Notes under the pieces: model-generated
Seen by the model: only the letters and a program-made list of their open reading frames with translations
Databases searched by the model: none
Told to the model about the DNA's origin: nothing
Assembly: GCA_022777455.1 (NCBI GenBank)
Contig: JALFGI010000075.1
Location: 1-11,893, forward strand
Direction of reading: 5' to 3'
Source: Clostridiales bacterium
Lineage (GTDB): Bacteria > Bacillota_A > Clostridia > Oscillospirales > Oscillospiraceae
Length of the DNA stretch: 11,893 nt
Shown: one piece after another, positions 1-8,220 of the stretch
Layout of the letters: each line of letters starts with the position of its first letter
How positions within the stretch are numbered: position 1 is the stretch's first letter
Position numbers and translations under genes: made by a program

Positions 1-2
1 AT

Positions 3-1691
3 ATGCCGGTGTATGTGACGTTGCGTTTATTCTGGTTGGTTCAGTACAGTGTGATCGCGCTGATGACCCTTGCGTTTCTGAAAGGAACCTGTAAAAACAG
101 ATTCCTTCCCTACCTGGGAACCCTGATGTTTGTCGGGGCAAAATTTTTTGTGGGAGCATCCTATTTGCGCTATGGATCAACCCTTCCGCAGGAATTTGGG
201 ATGCTGTATATTCTCCCGTCCATTTTTTTCGCGTTGGAATTCTTTCGGGCGAGAAAGGAAGAATTGGAGGTGGGAATCAACCGCATCCGCTGTACCTCAT
301 CCTGGCTATTGCTGGGATTCGCCATGAGCTTTTCTCTGACCTTGTCATCCCACTTTTACGATACGATCATCGCAGGCGTCATTTGCCTGGGGATCGCGGT
401 TGCATACGGGTACTGGTTCTGGCGGAAAGAATATTTTTTCCGCGTGATGCTGGCAGGCATTCTGAGCATCCTGATGGCGTTTCTTCCCATGGCTGCGGCC
501 TTTCTCACCGGAAAATCCCTGCAGGGATCCATGTACTGGGCCATGGGTGTGATCGGACTGAAAGACTATACGGTTTTGATCTTTCGGATTATCTGCATCA
601 CAGTCGTGGCTGCCACGGTGGGCGGGGTGCTCCTGGTGGTTCGGGGTATTCGAAAGGGAAAGCTCTCCTTTCGGGAAGATCGGGAAGTGCCGCGGCACTC
701 TGTGTTTGGGAAGCTGATCCTTCAGCTTTCCGGCCTGGCGCCCCTGGCGGCGATCTTGCTGATCGGCTGGAAATACCGGCAAACGATCCTGTGGGACTGC
801 CAGCGGTACGCATTTGCCCTGCCGGATATGCGCTGGGTCTTGTACGGCTTTTGCGCGGCGGTGGCGGTCGGGCTGCTCCAGCGGTACCTGATCGACCCCA
901 TGCGTGGCGCCGGGCTTCTGGCCATGGTGACCGCTGAGATCCTGCTGGGACTGGTGCTGGTCAGCGGTTCACTGGGTTGGCCGATGCTGATGGAGCCTTC
1001 CCGGACGAGCATCTATTTTGCGTATCTGATCCCGGTGCTCCTTGTGATGACGGCGGCCGGTGCGGTGAATTGCCTGCTGCTTGCCCGGCTCCCGGAGGTC
1101 CAGAAGACGATCAGTCTGATTCTGACTGTGCTGGTCATATTCTTCGGGATCGGCGGTGACTATGTGCGGGGGTCTTTTGGCGGCGGCCAGTTGGAAATGA
1201 ATGAGTCGATTCTCTGCACCACGAACATTTTAAAGGACAACGAGGGGAAAAATAATACCTGGACCATTGTATCTGCCAACGATGAGTACCGTATGGTGGA
1301 GAAGTACGGACGGCATACGGAGACCATCGAGTTTTTGGAAGACATGGAATACTGGAATCGGAACAAGGAAGTAACGATTCACACGGAAAAGGTCTATTTT
1401 TATATTGAAAAGAAACCTCTGAACTATGCCGGCGGATATATAGGATCGATTCCGGAGGTGTCCGAGGAGCAAGCGCAGCAGCCTCTTCCCGAGAATTCCG
1501 GCCTTTCGGCCTATAGCGGAGTGAACCGCTCTGTGACCATGTCCAGAATGTACTACTGGGCGCAGAAGTTTATGGAACTGTATCCAAATGAAGTGAAAGT
1601 TTACTATGAAAACGACAGGTTTGTCTGCTATTATCTGGAACAAAATGTATATCGCCTGTACAATTTTGCAATTGATTACGGCTACAACTAA
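3..1691 (+). CDS. Polytopic membrane protein, possible GT-C-like glycosyltransferase, probably 5'-truncated
   Basis: The protein (562 residues from the first ATG in the window) has many hydrophobic segments over about residues 1-390, roughly ten to twelve by eye. A hydrophilic C-terminal domain of about 170 residues follows, probably outside the membrane. Only two bases precede the ATG, so no ribosome site can be judged. The protein opens almost directly in a membrane helix and shows no acidic first loop as GT-C enzymes usually have, so it is probably the 3' part of a longer gene. A many-helix membrane part with a soluble C-terminal domain is the general plan of GT-C enzymes, which take sugars from polyprenyl-phosphate donors, but I see no diagnostic catalytic motif. 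A polymerase- or flippase-like protein is possible. It ends 31 bases before the pelD fusion, so it is likely in the same transcript. Its first two thirds look more GC-rich than the soluble tail. Confidence 0.6.
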   Translation: MPVYVTLRLFWLVQYSVIALMTLAFLKGTCKNRFLPYLGTLMFVGAKFFVGASYLRYGSTLPQEFGMLYILPSIFFALEFFRARKEELEVGINRIRCTSSWLLLGFAMSFSLTLSSHFYDTIIAGVICLGIAVAYGYWFWRKEYFFRVMLAGILSILMAFLPMAAAFLTGKSLQGSMYWAMGVIGLKDYTVLIFRIICITVVAATVGGVLLVVRGIRKGKLSFREDREVPRHSVFGKLILQLSGLAPLAAILLIGWKYRQTILWDCQRYAFALPDMRWVLYGFCAAVAVGLLQRYLIDPMRGAGLLAMVTAEILLGLVLVSGSLGWPMLMEPSRTSIYFAYLIPVLLVMTAAGAVNCLLLARLPEVQKTISLILTVLVIFFGIGGDYVRGSFGGGQLEMNESILCTTNILKDNEGKNNTWTIVSANDEYRMVEKYGRHTETIEFLEDMEYWNRNKEVTIHTEKVYFYIEKKPLNYAGGYIGSIPEVSEEQAQQPLPENSGLSAYSGVNRSVTMSRMYYWAQKFMELYPNEVKVYYENDRFVCYYLEQNVYRLYNFAIDYGYN

Positions 1692-1722
1692 AGTTCATTG
1701 AAAGCAGAAGACGGAGTAAGCT

Positions 1723-3909
1723 ATGGATATCATGCTTGTAGGCGGCGTGTCGCCTATGACAAAAAGGCTTTCATTAAAACTGTATAAAGAAGGGCACAGG
1801 ATCTATGTGTTATCGGGGGACCGGAATCCTTCCAACCGCTATGAGCATGCATTCGATCGATACAATTTTTCCTATGACAGTGCTTCGGTCGAAGAGGTGT
1901 TCCAAAGTGTCAATCCGGATGTGACAATCTTGCTCGGCGCGTTTGACGGTAATTTGCCCGGGGAAAATCCCAAGCAGGAGGCCGTCGAGTACGCGGCAGG
2001 CCTGCAGAACATTTTGGTTTCTTGGTCCGCGCTGGAGAAAGGGCGGCTCATCTTCCTGTCCTCCGTGGAGGTGTATGGAGACTCTTATCACATCCCGGTG
2101 ACGGAAGAGGTTCGGCCGGTCCCCAGAGGAATCCGCCCACTGATGCTTTTTCAGGCGGAAGAAAGCTGTAGGTTTTATCAGGAGCAGTTGAAAAAGGATG
2201 TTGTGATTCTGCGTCTGGACAGGCTGCATGATGTTCCGAAAGATAAAAAAGAAGCGGCTTTGGGCGTGTGCCAGAGAAAGTGTCTGGAAGCTATTGGGAA
2301 TAGTACTGTTACGTATCGGCGCAATTATCAGTACGGGCTTACTTATATAGGCGATGCGGTGGAGAGCATCTATCAGCTGGCGACCTGTCCGAGCCACAGG
2401 TACGGACTCTATCATATTTCCTCCAGCGAAGCGTACTCTGAATTGCAGATTGCAGATGCCATCGAAAAGAATCTCGGAAGTGAATTGGACAAGCTCGATA
2501 ATACGCGGGAGGAGCAGCGTTCCGTTATCCTGTCCAACGAACGGCTTAAGGGGGAATTCGGATTTAAGGTCCGGTGTGAGCCGGAAGAGACAATCCGAAA
2601 GACACTCCAATATATGAAGAGGCACAGCGGACGTTTTCTGGATTCTTCCCATACAGGCTGGGATATCTGGCACAGGCTTTATTTTAAAATGATCGGGCTG
2701 TTTGGCGCTCTGGTGCCGTATCTGGAAAATCTGGTGCTATTTATTCCGTTTTTCATGCTGAATAACCGTGCCACAGACAGCCAGTATTTTTCCAAGATTG
2801 ATTTTTATCTGCTCTATGTGCTGCTGTTTGCGGTGGTGCACGGACAACGACAGGCCACCTTTTCCGCCTTCCTGGCCATGGGAGGGTATGTGTTTCGGCA
2901 GATGTACAATCAGTCGGGAATTGCTGTGGTAACAGATTACAATACATATGTGTGGATCGCTGAAATCTTCATTTTGGGGCTGGTGGTAGGCTACATGAGA
3001 GATCAGCTGGTCTTCATGAAGGAAGAAAAGGACCAGGAAATCGACTTCCTGTCGGAGCGCGTGACAGATATAACCGACATCAATGACAGCAACCTTCGCG
3101 TCAAGAAGGGGCTGATCACGCAGGTAGTGAACTATGATTACAGCCTTGGCATGGTTTATGATCTGATAGAGCAGCTGGAAGCAGACCACCCGGACCAAAT
3201 GATGTTCCATGCCCTCACCCTGATTCGGAATATCATGGATTGTCAGGATGTTGCACTTTACCGTGTTGACAATGGAAATTATGCCAGATTATTTGGACAT
3301 ACCTCGGAAAAAGCCTGTTCTATGGGTCGTACGGTATATCTTCCGGACAAAGAACCCCTTTTTGAATCGTTTTCCAGGCAGGAAGTGTATCTGAACCGAA
3401 CGATGGACCCGGCGTATCCGATGATGGCATACTGTATTTCTGAAGGCAAAAACATGGAAATGATGCTCCTGCTTTGGAGTATTCCCTTTGAGCGAATGAC
3501 GATCGATGAGTCTAACCGTCTGATTGTCATCAGCAAGCTGATTCAAAAGGAGGTAAAGAGGACCGCGGCATATCTGGACCTCCTGCGAAAGGAACGGCAT
3601 CAGGATGATAGTCCGGCCCTGCATGCGGAGGAATTCGAGGAACTGGTCAATATCTACCGTGAGGCGGGCAAGAAGAACCTGACGGAGTATGTTTTGCTGC
3701 GGGTTGTCTCTGCCCGATTGGATATGGAAACAGCGGGAATAGTAGACATTTCGAAGATGCTTCGCGTAACGGACTATTTCGGGTATCGCTATGATGGCGG
3801 CCTCTATATCCTGCTCACCAGTACAGGGGGGAAAAACTGTGGTTTTATGCAGAAAAACTTGGAGGAGAAAGGCATCTGCACCGTGATCAGTGAGGAGATA
3901 GGCGCATGA
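1723..3909 (+). CDS. pelD: Epimerase-like domain fused to PelD, c-di-GMP receptor of Pel polysaccharide synthesis
   Basis: The protein has 728 residues. Residues 1-300 resemble an extended short-chain dehydrogenase / NAD-dependent epimerase (start MDIMLVGGVSP; a FLSSVEVYG strand at 111-119). However, the GxxGxxG loop is eroded and no YxxxK follows: there is no Tyr between 122 and 152. It is therefore probably not an active epimerase. Residues about 320-423 hold four membrane segments, then a charged, coiled-coil-like stretch (426-460), a GAF-like domain (about 475-620) and a degenerate GGDEF domain (about 635-728). In the GGDEF domain the inhibitory-site motif RVTD (681-684) is kept, while the catalytic motif five residues on reads YDGGL (690-694). 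An intact I-site with a dead cyclase site is the hallmark of PelD, which binds c-di-GMP to switch on PelF. The four membrane helices would put both ends in the cytoplasm. GGAG at 1713-1716, six bases upstream, supports the start. The 3' end overlaps pelE by four bases. Usual PelD proteins are about 450 residues; the extra length is the N-terminal domain. Confidence 0.88.
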   Translation: MDIMLVGGVSPMTKRLSLKLYKEGHRIYVLSGDRNPSNRYEHAFDRYNFSYDSASVEEVFQSVNPDVTILLGAFDGNLPGENPKQEAVEYAAGLQNILVSWSALEKGRLIFLSSVEVYGDSYHIPVTEEVRPVPRGIRPLMLFQAEESCRFYQEQLKKDVVILRLDRLHDVPKDKKEAALGVCQRKCLEAIGNSTVTYRRNYQYGLTYIGDAVESIYQLATCPSHRYGLYHISSSEAYSELQIADAIEKNLGSELDKLDNTREEQRSVILSNERLKGEFGFKVRCEPEETIRKTLQYMKRHSGRFLDSSHTGWDIWHRLYFKMIGLFGALVPYLENLVLFIPFFMLNNRATDSQYFSKIDFYLLYVLLFAVVHGQRQATFSAFLAMGGYVFRQMYNQSGIAVVTDYNTYVWIAEIFILGLVVGYMRDQLVFMKEEKDQEIDFLSERVTDITDINDSNLRVKKGLITQVVNYDYSLGMVYDLIEQLEADHPDQMMFHALTLIRNIMDCQDVALYRVDNGNYARLFGHTSEKACSMGRTVYLPDKEPLFESFSRQEVYLNRTMDPAYPMMAYCISEGKNMEMMLLLWSIPFERMTIDESNRLIVISKLIQKEVKRTAAYLDLLRKERHQDDSPALHAEEFEELVNIYREAGKKNLTEYVLLRVVSARLDMETAGIVDISKMLRVTDYFGYRYDGGLYILLTSTGGKNCGFMQKNLEEKGICTVISEEIGA

Positions 3910-4832
3910 CACGCAGTGGGATCATCTTTTTGATCGTTCTGATCTTGAATGCGCTGATTGCAATTGGGTATCTGCTCTGGTATCTGATTTTCAAAAAAGA
4001 GCAAGATCATTCCGTACAGTTTGTGATCCATACGGTGGTCATGCTGATTTGCCCGATTGTTGGAATTCTATATTTCCTGTTTGCTTTTTTGAAGTATCGC
4101 TTCTTAAAGCTGGGCGAAAGAGACCTCTCAGATGTTGAGTTCAGCAAGAAACGGCATGTGGCGAGAGTAAAAGCCGACGAGAAACGGGAACGGAACATTG
4201 TGGCAATGGAAGAAGCCATTCTTGTGTCAGACCAGGAAAAGAAGCGCACGAACATGCTGAATATCCTTCTGGGAGAGACAGGGGAGTCTTTTTCTGCGAT
4301 TGCGCAGGCCTTGGATAGTGACGATTCAGAGGTTGCGCATTATGCGGCATCCTTCCTGCAGAGCAAGATGGATGCGTTTCGTGAAACTGTGAGAAAAAAG
4401 CAGCGGTTCATCGAAGCGGGCGATATCAAAGAGGAAGCATGTCAGAAACAGGTTTTAGAGCTGATCCGGTATATGGACCAAATGTTGAAACAGAATGTAT
4501 TCACGCAGGTTGAGCAGCTGGATTACGTGGAGCAGATGGAGCAGCTCTGCGAAAAACTGTATCAGAACGAAAGGAGTCAATTCGCGCCGGACTGCTATGA
4601 ATGTATCTTAGGCAGAACGATGGGGCTGAGAGAATACGACAAGGCGGAGCTGTGGGCAAATCGTTTTTGCGAGCAGTATCCGGACCACCTGTCATCTTTC
4701 ACGCTCAGATTGAAGCTGTATTTTGAGACCAGCCGGAAGGATCGATTCTTTGAGGTGCTGGATGAATTGCGGGCGTCCACAGTCGTTGTGGATCATCAGA
4801 CACTGGAGCTGATCCGCATGATGCAGCAATAG
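3906..4832 (+). CDS. pelE: PelE, membrane protein with helical (TPR-like) repeats
   Basis: The protein has 308 residues. Two hydrophobic segments (about 6-29 and 39-63) are followed by a highly charged, probably coiled-coil stretch (about 65-115) and an all-helical cytoplasmic part. Within it, one region (about 118-160) looks HEAT-like, with a run of small residues around SEVAHYAA. The end (about 235-290) has TPR-like spacing around REYDKAELWANRF. PelE in known Pel systems is a small inner-membrane protein with TPR-like repeats that works with PelD and PelG at the synthase. Identity here rests on this architecture and on its position directly after pelD and before pelA; sequence similarity by eye is weak. 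The start codon overlaps the pelD stop as ATGA, with GAGGAG at 3892-3897 eight bases upstream, so translation is probably coupled to pelD. Confidence 0.8.
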   Translation: MTRSGIIFLIVLILNALIAIGYLLWYLIFKKEQDHSVQFVIHTVVMLICPIVGILYFLFAFLKYRFLKLGERDLSDVEFSKKRHVARVKADEKRERNIVAMEEAILVSDQEKKRTNMLNILLGETGESFSAIAQALDSDDSEVAHYAASFLQSKMDAFRETVRKKQRFIEAGDIKEEACQKQVLELIRYMDQMLKQNVFTQVEQLDYVEQMEQLCEKLYQNERSQFAPDCYECILGRTMGLREYDKAELWANRFCEQYPDHLSSFTLRLKLYFETSRKDRFFEVLDELRASTVVVDHQTLELIRMMQQ

Positions 4833-4852
4833 AGAAGAACGAACGGCACGGA

Positions 4853-4860
4853 AAGGAGGA
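4853..4860 (+). promoter_or_regulatory. Strong ribosome binding site of the PelA-like gene
   Basis: AAGGAGGA lies five bases before the ATG at 4866. It is the best match to the anti-Shine-Dalgarno sequence among the gene starts here. It sits in the 33-base gap after pelE, where coupling by overlap is absent, so this gene seems to be translated from its own strong site. I see no promoter or terminator in that gap. Confidence 0.75.
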
Positions 4861-4865
4861 GAGAA

Positions 4866-6698
4866 ATGCTGTCAAAACGGAATTTTGTGATGATGATGAC
4901 CATGATTATCGTTGTGCTGGTACTTTTTCTCTCCTCTGTCGCATTGAAAGAGTATTTTAATGACTATGATGTCAATCACGCGGCGGAAACAGAGATCATT
5001 GAACAAAAGGAGCACAAGCCTGATCCGACGGGGCAACAGGTTTTATATGTTGGGACGATGGAGAATGGTTACTATCGTGCCATCCAAGAGTGGGCGGAAT
5101 ATCGCAACAACTCCCTGCGGGTATTCTCATCTCTGAGCGCGGCGGATAGAATCCTTCGGACAAATGAGGAGAAAAAAGCCTATGTGCTCATAGATGGAGA
5201 ATTGCTTGCAGATGACCCGGAAGCCGCAGCGGAAAAGCTGTCTCAATATGTGGAGCAGGGCGGCGTTGTGATTTTTTACCGGCTGCCTGCCTACCGGGTG
5301 ATCGAAGGATGCAGAGACTTACAGAATCTTCTCGGCATTCAGCGTCTGCGTGGGGAGTCGGTTCAATTACAGGAGATTCGCCTTTTTGGCGGATTCCTTC
5401 TGGGCGGAGAGACCCATTATTTGTTTGAAGGTGTAAAAGACCCTGAGCTTGTGGATCTGGACAGGGAGGTACCGTGGTACGACATTTCCTCCCGAACAAA
5501 ATCTTATATGGTCGGCTTCCTCACGGAGGAGGAGAAGAGTGCCGCGGGCCTGAACAATGAAGATATGCCCGCCATCATCTGGAGAAGCAATATGGGAACC
5601 GGCTCGGTATTTGCGGTGAACGGGGACTATATGAAGGGGGAAACTGCGCTAGGAATCCTGGACGCCATGCTCTATGAGGCAGAGGATTACGCGCTTTATT
5701 CGGTGGTAAATGCGCAGAATCTCTCTTTTGCAGGCTTCCCGGACCTGACGGTGGAGAATGAGGACACCATGGCAGAGACTTACGGTATGACGACACAGCA
5801 GTTTTGCCGGGATATTCTATGGCCCTCCCTGGTGGCAAGTACACAGAAGGGGAACTGGAAGGGGACCGCGTTTGTGTCCGTAAAACAGAGCGATCAGTCT
5901 CAAAACGAACCGAATGAAAACGATTTGATCGATTATCTGAAATTTTTTAATGAAGAGACAACAGAGGCGGGAATATCACTGGGCCGCATAGAAAGCTCGG
6001 ATTTGCGGGCGTCGGTGGAAGATGAATATAACACCTTAAAAAGCTGGGACCTGAATTATGTTTTTGCGGGCGGATACGTCCGAAAGGAGAACCAGGAGAA
6101 GCTCGCCGCGCTCATCGACGGAAATGGACAAATGGATTTTTTTCAGGACCTGCGCACGGTTGTAGGAGAATATGAAACAGATCAGCAGATCCTGTCATGG
6201 ATGACCGACAGGATCACACTTCAAAACGCGACAACAAATGCCTACATACACAGCTATCAAGACAGTCTGAGACTGAAAAGCCTGGAGACGGCACTTGGCT
6301 ACAGCAATATTCTGGTCGATATATACCGGGTATTGTGGCCGGAAACCAGTGAAGACGGATGGGAACATGTAGCGGAGAAGATGTCGTCCAATGTGGATAC
6401 ATACTGGAAACCATTTTCCGCATTTGAGAAGACAACGATTAGTCAGAGTGACAGCAGAGTTCGTAATTTCCTGAACGGAAGTGTGGAAAGCACCAGAACC
6501 GGAGATCAGATTTCGATTCAGACTGCCGGTTTTACCGGGGATGCGTATCTTCTGCTCAGGACGCATGACGAGGTCGTGGAAACCATGACCGGCGGAACAT
6601 GGAAAGAGGTGGAGGAGAATACATATCTTCTGCAGCTGACGTCCGAGGAGGCTTCTGTGACACTCAGACCAGAGAAAGAACTCTACTATCAAGAATAA
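4866..6698 (+). CDS. pelA: PelA-like membrane-anchored protein (DUF2194-type) with a degenerate deacetylase-like domain
   Basis: The protein has 610 residues. An N-terminal uncleaved signal anchor (about 7-27) points the rest outside the cell. Residues about 55-300 look like an alternating alpha/beta, glutamine-amidotransferase-like domain, as in the middle of PelA. Residues about 330-500 follow the layout of a polysaccharide deacetylase, and about 510-610 look beta-rich. PelA of Pseudomonas has a GH166 hydrolase and a CE18 deacetylase; Gram-positive versions lack the hydrolase, as here. At the place of the deacetylase Asp-Asp motif I read FVSVKQSDQ (336-344), keeping at most one Asp. At the place of the HxxxH motif I read LGRIESS (372-378) with no His, and no HxxxH occurs anywhere. 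The domain is therefore probably inactive or uses other residues. The slot between pelE and pelF supports a PelA role. The DUF2194 assignment is from memory of this family's usual neighbours, not a search. Confidence 0.65.
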   Translation: MLSKRNFVMMMTMIIVVLVLFLSSVALKEYFNDYDVNHAAETEIIEQKEHKPDPTGQQVLYVGTMENGYYRAIQEWAEYRNNSLRVFSSLSAADRILRTNEEKKAYVLIDGELLADDPEAAAEKLSQYVEQGGVVIFYRLPAYRVIEGCRDLQNLLGIQRLRGESVQLQEIRLFGGFLLGGETHYLFEGVKDPELVDLDREVPWYDISSRTKSYMVGFLTEEEKSAAGLNNEDMPAIIWRSNMGTGSVFAVNGDYMKGETALGILDAMLYEAEDYALYSVVNAQNLSFAGFPDLTVENEDTMAETYGMTTQQFCRDILWPSLVASTQKGNWKGTAFVSVKQSDQSQNEPNENDLIDYLKFFNEETTEAGISLGRIESSDLRASVEDEYNTLKSWDLNYVFAGGYVRKENQEKLAALIDGNGQMDFFQDLRTVVGEYETDQQILSWMTDRITLQNATTNAYIHSYQDSLRLKSLETALGYSNILVDIYRVLWPETSEDGWEHVAEKMSSNVDTYWKPFSAFEKTTISQSDSRVRNFLNGSVESTRTGDQISIQTAGFTGDAYLLLRTHDEVVETMTGGTWKEVEENTYLLQLTSEEASVTLRPEKELYYQE

Positions 6699-6714
6699 CC
6701 AGCGAAGAGGTGCG

Positions 6715-8220
6715 ATGATGCGAATCTGTATCATAGCAGAGGGAAGCTATCCTTATGTGGTCGGCGGCGTATCCGGGTGGATTCACAGCATGATCAAGAC
6801 GTTTCCGGAGTACGAATTTATTCTGCTTACGATCATAGCAAACCGGGGTATGAGCGGAAAATTCGCCTATGAGCTGCCGGAGAATGTGACAGAGGTCCAT
6901 GAGCTTTACATGGAGGACGCGGACTGGGGCGCCGTCAATAAAAGACGCAAGAAGCGGTTGAATCTGAAAGAATATCATGCGCTGCGAAGCCTGGTGCTGG
7001 ACCATGAGGTGGAGTGGGATGCGATGTTTGATTTCTTCCGGGATAACACCGTATCCATCAATGAGCTTCTGATGGGAGAGGATTTTTACCATGCGGTATT
7101 GGATTGCTATAACCTGAAGTACCCCGATATCGTATTTTCGGATTTTCTGTGGACAATGCGCTCCATGTACCTTCCGCTCTTTCTCGCCATGTCTATGGAG
7201 ATCCCGGAGGCGGATGTATATCACGCGGTAGCAACCGGATATGCGGGCCTTCTGGGCTGCATGGGAAAGCATTTTTACAAAGGACAGTTCATCCTGTCAG
7301 AGCATGGAATCTATACGCGCGAGAGAGAAGAAGAACTGATCAAAGCGGAGTGGGTACAGCTTCTCTATAAGAAAATTTGGATTCAGCAGTTTAAAAAGAT
7401 GTCTCAGGTGGCGTACGATAAGGCGGATGTTGTAACCAGTCTTTACCAGCATGCAAGAGAGCTGCAGATTGAGCTGGGATGCCCGCCGGAAAAGACGATG
7501 ATCACACCCAATGGAATTGACTATCGGAAACTGGAGGATCTGCCCGGCGTTCCGCCGGAGCATGAGGGATATATCCATATCGGGGCCATTCTCCGTGTGG
7601 CGCCGATCAAAGACGTAAAAACGATGATTCAGGCATTTGCCTACGCAAAGAAACGCTGTCCCAAGCTGAAATTGTGGATCATGGGACCGTATGATGAGGA
7701 CCCGGACTACGCGGCGGAATGCTTTAAGATGGTCGAGATCATGGAGATTCCGGATATCGAGTTTACAGGCAGAATTCAGGTTGCAGACTATCTGGGATGG
7801 ATGGATATGACGATTCTGACCAGCATCAGTGAAGGGCAGCCGCTGACCATTCTGGAGAGCTTTGCGGCACGCGTGCCGGTCATCGCAACGGATGTGGGCA
7901 ACTGTAGAGGCCTGCTGTATGGCGAGGATGATACATATGGAAAAGCGGGGGTCCTGACCCATATCATGAATATTGAGGAGATCGCAAATGCCATGGTTTA
8001 CCTGGCGGAAAACGTGTTGGTACGCAAAACAATGGGTGAGGTCGGTTATCAGCGCCTGATGCGAAAATATAAGATCGAAGACATGAAAGAGAAGTATGGC
8101 CGGATTTATCAGACAGCGGAACAGAGGATGAATCCGGCACAAGAAGAAAAACGGGAAAAAGATAGGGCAGCAATAGCCTATCACGCGGAGAGGGAAAGAC
8201 AATGGCAGGAATTGGTGTAA
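6715..8220 (+). CDS. pelF: PelF, GT4-family Pel polysaccharide synthase
   Basis: The protein has 501 residues, close to the usual PelF length of about 500. It is a cytosolic GT-B glycosyltransferase that builds the Pel chain from UDP-N-acetylhexosamine. The N-terminus (ICIIAEGSYPYVVGGVSGW) is the highly recognisable PelF opening. In the C-terminal Rossmann domain the nucleotide-binding Arg-x4-Lys is present (R294, K299), and so is the GT4 EX7E motif (E373 and E381 in EGQPLTILE). All expected key residues are seen, so the enzyme should be active. ATG occurs twice in a row (6715 and 6718). GAAGAGG at 6704-6710 is spaced better for 6718 (seven bases rather than four), so the true protein may be one residue shorter. 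Its last 19 bases overlap the pelG fusion. The C-terminal tail, about 30 residues rich in Glu, Lys and Arg, looks like a charged helix. Confidence 0.95.
   Translation: MMRICIIAEGSYPYVVGGVSGWIHSMIKTFPEYEFILLTIIANRGMSGKFAYELPENVTEVHELYMEDADWGAVNKRRKKRLNLKEYHALRSLVLDHEVEWDAMFDFFRDNTVSINELLMGEDFYHAVLDCYNLKYPDIVFSDFLWTMRSMYLPLFLAMSMEIPEADVYHAVATGYAGLLGCMGKHFYKGQFILSEHGIYTREREEELIKAEWVQLLYKKIWIQQFKKMSQVAYDKADVVTSLYQHARELQIELGCPPEKTMITPNGIDYRKLEDLPGVPPEHEGYIHIGAILRVAPIKDVKTMIQAFAYAKKRCPKLKLWIMGPYDEDPDYAAECFKMVEIMEIPDIEFTGRIQVADYLGWMDMTILTSISEGQPLTILESFAARVPVIATDVGNCRGLLYGEDDTYGKAGVLTHIMNIEEIANAMVYLAENVLVRKTMGEVGYQRLMRKYKIEDMKEKYGRIYQTAEQRMNPAQEEKREKDRAAIAYHAERERQWQELV

Noticed and set aside
383..937. 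Plus-strand open frame of about 184 codons inside the first gene.
   Set aside because: It is a GC-driven alternate frame rich in Gly, Arg, Ala and Pro, overlapping a clear multi-helix membrane protein.
1723..2640. Reading the N-terminal domain of PelD as a working UDP-sugar C4-epimerase (PelX/GalE).
   Set aside because: The fold signature is there, but the YxxxK pair is missing and the glycine loop is eroded, so an active enzyme is not supported.
1810..2673. Long open frame on the minus strand (about 287 codons) across the epimerase-like domain.
   Set aside because: It is antisense to a well-supported gene, with no recognisable motif and no separate context.
3600..3909. Active diguanylate cyclase at the C-terminus of the PelD fusion.
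   Set aside because: The GGDEF position reads YDGGL, lacking the acidic catalytic residues; only the I-site is intact.
4833..4865. Possible terminator or internal promoter between pelE and the PelA-like gene.
   Set aside because: The gap is 33 bases, with no stem-loop plus T-run and no visible -35/-10 pair; it holds only the ribosome binding site.
7297..8202. Long open frame on the minus strand (about 300 codons) across pelF.
   Set aside because: It lies wholly antisense to the conserved catalytic half of PelF, shows no recognisable domain, and is His/Arg/Cys-rich as expected of a shadow frame.
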